A stretch of 64,000 bases of DNA from Halobaculum gomorrense (lineage in GTDB: Archaea > Halobacteriota > Halobacteria > Halobacteriales > Haloferacaceae): NCBI RefSeq assembly GCF_900129775.1, contig NZ_FQWV01000009.1:1-64000 (forward strand), given 5' to 3'. Shown piece by piece: positions 59,604-64,000 of the stretch. Both the position numbers and the translations under genes were made by a program. Every line of letters starts with the position of its first letter. Within the stretch, counting starts at the first letter, position 1. Below the pieces are notes generated by a model. The model saw only the letters and a list, made by a program, of their open reading frames with translations, ran no database searches and was not told the DNA's origin.

Positions 59604-62447
59604 TCAGTCGGGATCCGAGTCGACCGTTCCCTCGGAGTCGGCGAGGACGCCGCCCACGCCGGTCCCCTCGGGACCGCCGCCGACTGTTCCCGGCTCGTCG
59701 TCGCCCAACTGCTCCATCACGCGGGCGTGGAACTCGGCCAGCGCCGCGTCTTCGTCCTCGGCGAGCACCGTGTCGCTGGCCGACAGCGTCGCCAGCCCGA
59801 ACGCCCGCGGGGAGGGGGCGTCGACCTCGCGGCTCACGACCTCGATGTCGCCCGCCCGGATCGACCCGAGCACCTCGCGGATCCCCGCGAGGTTCAGTTT
59901 GTCCTCGACGATCTCCCGATACGTCTCCTCTAGCACCGCGAAGGAGTCCAGGTCCTCGGCGAACGAGACGAGCATCTCCGCGGACACCTGCTGTTGGGCG
60001 GCGGACTTCTCGTGGCCCTTGTAGCGCTTCAGGATCATCAGCGACCGCGTGGCGTTGATCCGGAAGTACCGCTTCAACAGGTCGGTCCCCTGCAGCGCCT
60101 CGCGGAAGTCGGAGGCGGCGTCCTCGGGGTCGATGGAGGCGATCACGTCGCCCACGTCGACCTTCCGATTCAGCGGCATCGAGACGGTGAAGCCGTTGTC
60201 CGCGACGGCGACCTGGACGTTCGCGTTCGCCCGCCGGGTGCAGCGGTACGCGACCAGCCGCGAGAGGCCGTCGTTGAACTCGCGGCCGTAGGCGCTGTGG
60301 ACGTGGTAGCGGCGGCGGTACTCGGCCCGATCGAGCACCTGCTCGACGACCAGCCGGTCGGGCGTGGAGACGCCCTCCGGGCCGAGGTAGCGCCGTTGTT
60401 CGTCGAACATCCGGGTGATCGCGCGCACGGCGTTCTCGTCGAGCGGGAGCCGCCTGAGCCACCGACGGGCGTCGGCCGGGCCGCCGGCGCCGAGGCGCTT
60501 CATCACCTCCGCTTGGAACGCGAGGATTTCCCGCCCGAGGTCGTAGCTGAGCGGGAGGCGCTCGGAGAACCACGAGGGCACCGTCGGCCGCTGGCTGGAG
60601 GGGTCGACGTACACCTTCGAGCCGCGGCGGTAGCTGTACTGGTACGTCGCCCCGCCGAGGCTGAACACGTCGCCCGGCTCCAGCGTGTCGAGGTACGCCT
60701 CGTCGAGCTGGCCGACCCACTCGTCGCCGCCGCGCGTGACCACGTCGATCGTGAACGAGTCCGGGATGGTGCCGACGTTCGTCATGTAGATGACGCGCGC
60801 CAGCCGGCCCCGCTTGCCGATCAGCGGTTCGCCCACGTCGAACGCCTCGTGGTGGTGCTCGCCGTCCGGCGGGTCGTTCGTGTCGCGCCACACCTTCGCG
60901 TACGCGTTCTTCTCTTCCATCCCCTCGTGGTCGGCCGTCAGGTACCGCATGAGCTGCTCCCACTCGGTCCCGGAGTAGTTCCGGTACGGATACGCCGAGG
61001 CGAGAGTGTCGCGAACGTCGGCCTCCCGCTTCACGCCGTTGATCGCCATCCCGTACACCTGCTGTGCGGCCACGTCCTGCGCGTTCTCGGGGACGAACAC
61101 GCGGTCGACGAACCCCTCCTCGGCCTTCCGGAGCATCACCGCACACTCCACGAGTTCGTCCCGGTCGAGCGCGATCACCCGCCCCTCGACCGTCTGTCCG
61201 AGTCGGTGGCCCGCGCGGCCGACCCGCTGGAGCAGCGAGGCGACCGACTTCGGCGACCCCACCTGCACCACGAGGTCGACGTGGGGCATGTCGATGCCCA
61301 GTTCCAGCGACGTGGAGGTGGTGACCACGTCCACGTCGCCGGACTTCAGCTTCTCCTCGACGGCCTCGCGGTGTTTCGTGGACATCGACCCGTGGTGGCA
61401 CCCGGAGTCGGCCTCGTCGTAGCCGTAGCGCTCGCGGAGCGTCGCCAGCACGCGCTCGGCGCCAGAGCGCGTGTTCGTGAACACGAGCGTGTTCTCGTGG
61501 CCGTCGATCAGCTCGTGGAGGCGGTCGTGAAAGCGCTCGTTCACCACGTCGCGGGGCGTGTCGATCAGGTCGTCGGTGGGACACTCCAGCCGGAGGTCGA
61601 AGTCGCGGACGAACCGGGTGTCGACGATCTCGCAGTCGCGGGGCGTCCACTCGCCGTCGTCCCCCGTGTCGCTGTCCGCCGTCGTTCCGCCCACGAGGAA
61701 GTTCGCCATCATCGACAGCGGTTCGATCGTCGCCGAGCAGCCGACCCGCGTCGGCGACCCCTCACAGAGCCGTTCGAGCCGCTCCAGCGAGACGGCGAGG
61801 TGGGTGCCGCGCTTGGCGTCCGCCAGCGAGTGGATCTCGTCGACGACGATGTACTCCACGCTGGCGAGCTTCTCGTTGAACTTCGGCGAGTTCAACAGGA
61901 TGGCGAGCGTCTCCGGCGTCGTGTTCAGGACGTGCGGCGTCTCCGCCAGCATCTTCCGGCGCTCGCTGTCGGGCGTGTCCCCGTGACGGATCGCCTGCCG
62001 GATCTCGGTGTCATGGCCGCGGGCCGCGAGGTTCTCAGCGATGCCCTCGATCGGCTCGGCCAAGTTGCGGGCGATATCGTTCGCGAGCGACTTCAGCGGT
62101 GAGACGTACAGACAGTAGACGGCGTTGTCGAGGCCGTCGGGATCCTTGCGCTCGCGACGGAACAGGTCGTTGAGGATCGCGGTGAACGCAGAGAGGCTCT
62201 TTCCGGACCCCGTCGGCGACGCGACCAGGCAGCTCTCGCCCTCGTCGATGAGCGGGATCGCCTCGCGCTGGGGCGGCGTGAAGAAGCCGCCGTTGCCGTC
62301 GACGTACGCGCCGAACCGCTCGACCCACCACTCGCGGACGCTCGGCTCCAGGCGGTCGAACACGTCGCCGTCGGCGATGTCGACGGTCGCGGGGTCGAAC
62401 TCGTAGTCGGCGTCGGTCGCGGCCAACAGGGCACGACCGTCAGTCAT
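59604..62447 (-). CDS. lhr: Lhr-family DEAD/DEAH helicase (Lhr-core)
   Basis: The 947-residue helicase has motif Q/I FTPPQREAIPLI and ASPTGSGKSLSAFTA (residues about 77-91), Ia YVSPLKSLANDIARNL, II VDEIHSLADAKRGTHL, III GCSATIEP, then the second RecA domain with TNTRSGAERVLATL, TSTSLELGIDMPHVDLVVQV and GSPKSVASLLQRVGRAGHRL. The winged-helix and Lhr-core domains follow (about 560-900). Archaeal Lhr proteins act in DNA repair and RNA or DNA unwinding. ATG 62447 is used; sequence before it in frame lacks family support. Confidence 0.94.
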   Translation of the reverse strand: MTDGRALLAATDADYEFDPATVDIADGDVFDRLEPSVREWWVERFGAYVDGNGGFFTPPQREAIPLIDEGESCLVASPTGSGKSLSAFTAILNDLFRRERKDPDGLDNAVYCLYVSPLKSLANDIARNLAEPIEGIAENLAARGHDTEIRQAIRHGDTPDSERRKMLAETPHVLNTTPETLAILLNSPKFNEKLASVEYIVVDEIHSLADAKRGTHLAVSLERLERLCEGSPTRVGCSATIEPLSMMANFLVGGTTADSDTGDDGEWTPRDCEIVDTRFVRDFDLRLECPTDDLIDTPRDVVNERFHDRLHELIDGHENTLVFTNTRSGAERVLATLRERYGYDEADSGCHHGSMSTKHREAVEEKLKSGDVDVVTTSTSLELGIDMPHVDLVVQVGSPKSVASLLQRVGRAGHRLGQTVEGRVIALDRDELVECAVMLRKAEEGFVDRVFVPENAQDVAAQQVYGMAINGVKREADVRDTLASAYPYRNYSGTEWEQLMRYLTADHEGMEEKNAYAKVWRDTNDPPDGEHHHEAFDVGEPLIGKRGRLARVIYMTNVGTIPDSFTIDVVTRGGDEWVGQLDEAYLDTLEPGDVFSLGGATYQYSYRRGSKVYVDPSSQRPTVPSWFSERLPLSYDLGREILAFQAEVMKRLGAGGPADARRWLRRLPLDENAVRAITRMFDEQRRYLGPEGVSTPDRLVVEQVLDRAEYRRRYHVHSAYGREFNDGLSRLVAYRCTRRANANVQVAVADNGFTVSMPLNRKVDVGDVIASIDPEDAASDFREALQGTDLLKRYFRINATRSLMILKRYKGHEKSAAQQQVSAEMLVSFAEDLDSFAVLEETYREIVEDKLNLAGIREVLGSIRAGDIEVVSREVDAPSPRAFGLATLSASDTVLAEDEDAALAEFHARVMEQLGDDEPGTVGGGPEGTGVGGVLADSEGTVDSDPD

Positions 62448-62634
62448 TGGGATCGCCAGGGGCCGCGCGGGTAAGTGGGTTTGGGCACGACCGCCCCGAC
62501 CGGAACGCGACCGACGGGGTCGAGACGCGCCGGCCGCCGGGCTATTGAACGCTCGAGATCGCCACCGAACGCTTGGGACCGCTCCGAAGACGTATTGAGA
62601 AACCGTCATGTTCGCGCGCCTCGCGACTGTACGC

Positions 62635-63429
62635 GTGCGACCGACACTCGGCTTCGTGACGCAACTGGGTATCGACCTGGACGACTGCATCCGCTTCGCG
62701 GGGAGGGAGGGGTTCGACTACGTCGAGGTGCTGATGGACGGCGACAACCGTCGGGGGAGCCTCGCCGAGCGGGCCGGGGACGTTCGCTCGTCGCTCGCCG
62801 CCACCGACCTCGACGCGGCGGTCCACCTACCGTTCCCGATAGACCTCGGGTCGCCCCACGACCGTCAGCGCGAGGGCGGCGTGGCGGAGCTTCGCGCCTG
62901 CCTCGACGTGGCCGCGGACCTCGGGGCCGGGACGGCGGTCGTCCATCCGACGGCGACGGCGTGGGACGCCGCCTGGGACGGCGACCGCCTGCGCCCGCTC
63001 GTGTACGACTCGCTCGACCGGCTCGCCGACCACGCCGGTCCGCTGGGGATCGAACTGTGCGCGGAGAACATCTTCGGAAGCGTCCACACCGTCGCGGAGA
63101 TGCCGGCCCTGCTGGAGGAGACGACGGTCTCGATGACGCTCGACACGGGCCACGCCCGGGTGTCGGGGTACGACGAGGCCGACACCGCGGCATTCGTCGC
63201 CGACCACGCCGACCGCGTGCGGCACGTCCACCTCAACGACACTCGGCGGCCGGCCGACGAGCATCTCCCGTTCGGCGCCGGAACGATCGATTTCGAACCG
63301 ATCCTCGGGGCGTTCCCGGAGGGGTGGGACGGCTCGCTCTCCCTGGAGGTCGGCACGCGCGACCTCGACTACATCGGCGAAAGCAAGCGCCGTCTGGAGA
63401 CGGTGCTGGAGCGGGTCGACGCCCGATAG
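62635..63429 (+). CDS. Sugar phosphate isomerase/epimerase-like TIM-barrel protein
   Basis: The 264-residue protein starts at GTG as VRPTLGFVTQLGIDLDDCIR. The AP-endonuclease-2-type barrel blocks are FDYVEVLMDG, AAVHLPFPIDLGSPHD, TAVVHPTATAWDAAW, GIELCAENIFG (metal Glu), SMTLDTGHARVSGYDE (metal Asp and His), VRHVHLNDTRRPADEHLPFG (metal His) and LSLEVGTRDLD (metal Glu). An upstream ATG at 62608 is possible but less likely. Substrate unknown; isomerases and sugar dehydratases share the fold. Confidence 0.83.
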   Translation: MRPTLGFVTQLGIDLDDCIRFAGREGFDYVEVLMDGDNRRGSLAERAGDVRSSLAATDLDAAVHLPFPIDLGSPHDRQREGGVAELRACLDVAADLGAGTAVVHPTATAWDAAWDGDRLRPLVYDSLDRLADHAGPLGIELCAENIFGSVHTVAEMPALLEETTVSMTLDTGHARVSGYDEADTAAFVADHADRVRHVHLNDTRRPADEHLPFGAGTIDFEPILGAFPEGWDGSLSLEVGTRDLDYIGESKRRLETVLERVDAR

Positions 63430-63604
63430 CTCCGGCGAGTCGAGCCCGACTCGACACCGCCTCCAATCGGTTGGATCCCGCTCAATACCGCTCCCGATCG
63501 GTCGGGTGCGCTCGCTCGACCACGGGTGCCCTCCGACGACTACGTGACAGCACGGAGTACTCTTAGCAACGTTGACAGCGGGCCACTCGGAGGATCCGAC
63601 CGCA

Positions 63605-64000
63605 ATGAGCCAGCAAGACGGCGGTTCGGGTGTAGGTGTACGTGGGCGGCGTGGATACCTCGCGGGCGTGGGGGCGGCGGCCTCCCTCGCGGCGGCGGGG
63701 TGTCTCGGTGTCGGCAGTAGCACAGGCAGCGGCGGCGCCAACCAACTCGGCGGGAACGTTACCATCGACTGGTGGCACGCGATGGGCGGGAACCTCGGGC
63801 AGACGGTGAACGAACTCGCGTCAGAGTTCTCGAAGCAGTCGGACTCCGTGACCGTCGAGCCCAGCTACAAGGGGAGCTACTACGAGACGCTGAACGCGAC
63901 GACCTCGGCGATCAAGGCGGGCAAGCCCCCGACGGTCGCGCAGATCGTCGACCTCGGCTCGCGGCTCGCCATCGATAGCGGGGCGTTCGCGACCATCGAG
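63605..64000 (+). CDS. Tat lipoprotein, ABC transporter sugar-binding protein (UgpB-like), cut by window end
   Basis: The first 132 residues of a binding protein. The N-terminus has a twin-arginine motif GRRGYLAGVG (residues 14-23) and a lipobox ending AAAGC with Cys33, typical of haloarchaeal Tat lipoproteins. After a Gly/Ser linker comes NVTIDWWHAMGGNLGQTVNE, the start of UgpB-type glycerol-3-phosphate or sugar binding proteins, then FSKQSDSVTVEPSYKGSYYE and KAGKPPTVAQIVDLGSRLA. The rest, and any permease genes, lie past the right edge. Confidence 0.88.
   Translation, partial: MSQQDGGSGVGVRGRRGYLAGVGAAASLAAAGCLGVGSSTGSGGANQLGGNVTIDWWHAMGGNLGQTVNELASEFSKQSDSVTVEPSYKGSYYETLNATTSAIKAGKPPTVAQIVDLGSRLAIDSGAFATIE

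Noticed and set aside
59994-62102. 702-codon open frame on the plus strand
   Set aside because: Antisense to the Lhr helicase; no motif of its own.

Overview
This window is chromosomal DNA from an extremely halophilic archaeon (class Halobacteria). Signs are the high G+C (visibly about two thirds), very acidic proteins rich in Asp/Glu/Ala/Val, archaeal information-processing genes (Orc1/Cdc6, TBP, FEN1, GatE, Dna2- and XPB-type helicases, Lhr), many TATA boxes 25-30 bases upstream of start codons (leaderless transcripts), and the archaeal 16S rRNA 5' end. I cannot name the genus. I see no phage, insertion sequence or CRISPR array.

Layout. 1-6.2 kb: 5' end of a 16S rRNA gene leaving the window on the left, an HTTM membrane protein, an orc1/cdc6 gene and beside it a 1.2 kb intergenic replication origin with at least seven origin-recognition-box-like repeats (six direct, one inverted) around an AT-rich stretch; then an MBL-fold hydrolase. 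6.3-11.4 kb: a signalling-type cluster made of a secreted Ca-binding-repeat/transmembrane/winged-helix protein, a DUF7504-like protein sharing promoter words with it, an AHL-lactonase-like enzyme and a winged-helix zinc protein. 11.5-13.9 kb: biotin uptake (bioY-bioM-bioN). 13.9-17.6 kb: an aldo-keto reductase, then a lower-GC patch with a 5'-truncated ATPase, a fragment matching the neighbouring ATP-grasp gene, and that ATP-grasp gene.

17.7-26.7 kb: a TetR regulator with a clear palindromic operator coupled to a MATE exporter, several haloarchaeal hypothetical genes, tbp with two TATA boxes, an XPB-like helicase and a stand-alone RarA/MgsA C-terminal-like protein. 26.8-31.6 kb: tRNA-Tyr followed by repeated copies of its own 3' end, then a 2Fe-2S ferredoxin divergent from queD-queE-queC (preQ0 for archaeosine), a DMT exporter and an SRPBCC protein. 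32-41.4 kb: housekeeping genes (fumC, Lrp-type regulator with TRASH domain, gatE, family-4-like UDG, fen), tRNA-Ser and tRNA-Glu, and small membrane or enzyme genes.

41.6-51.2 kb: a cryptochrome-DASH gene and a four-gene operon, prkA-prkA-DUF444(yeaH)-spoVR, with two different PrkA kinases. 51.2-64 kb: DUF5820-like and UPF0179 proteins, an unknown 231-residue protein, a Cas4/Dna2-type nuclease-helicase, a LarA-like enzyme without maturation genes, a pair of bacterial-PH-domain membrane proteins, an Lhr-family helicase, a TIM-barrel isomerase, and the start of a Tat lipoprotein sugar-binding protein cut by the window end.

The most unusual items are the membrane-spanning DNA-binding protein with its shared operator words, the double-PrkA operon, the decayed patch at 14.8-17.6 kb, the tRNA-Tyr tail repeats, and the palindromic divergent promoter at 37.4 kb.
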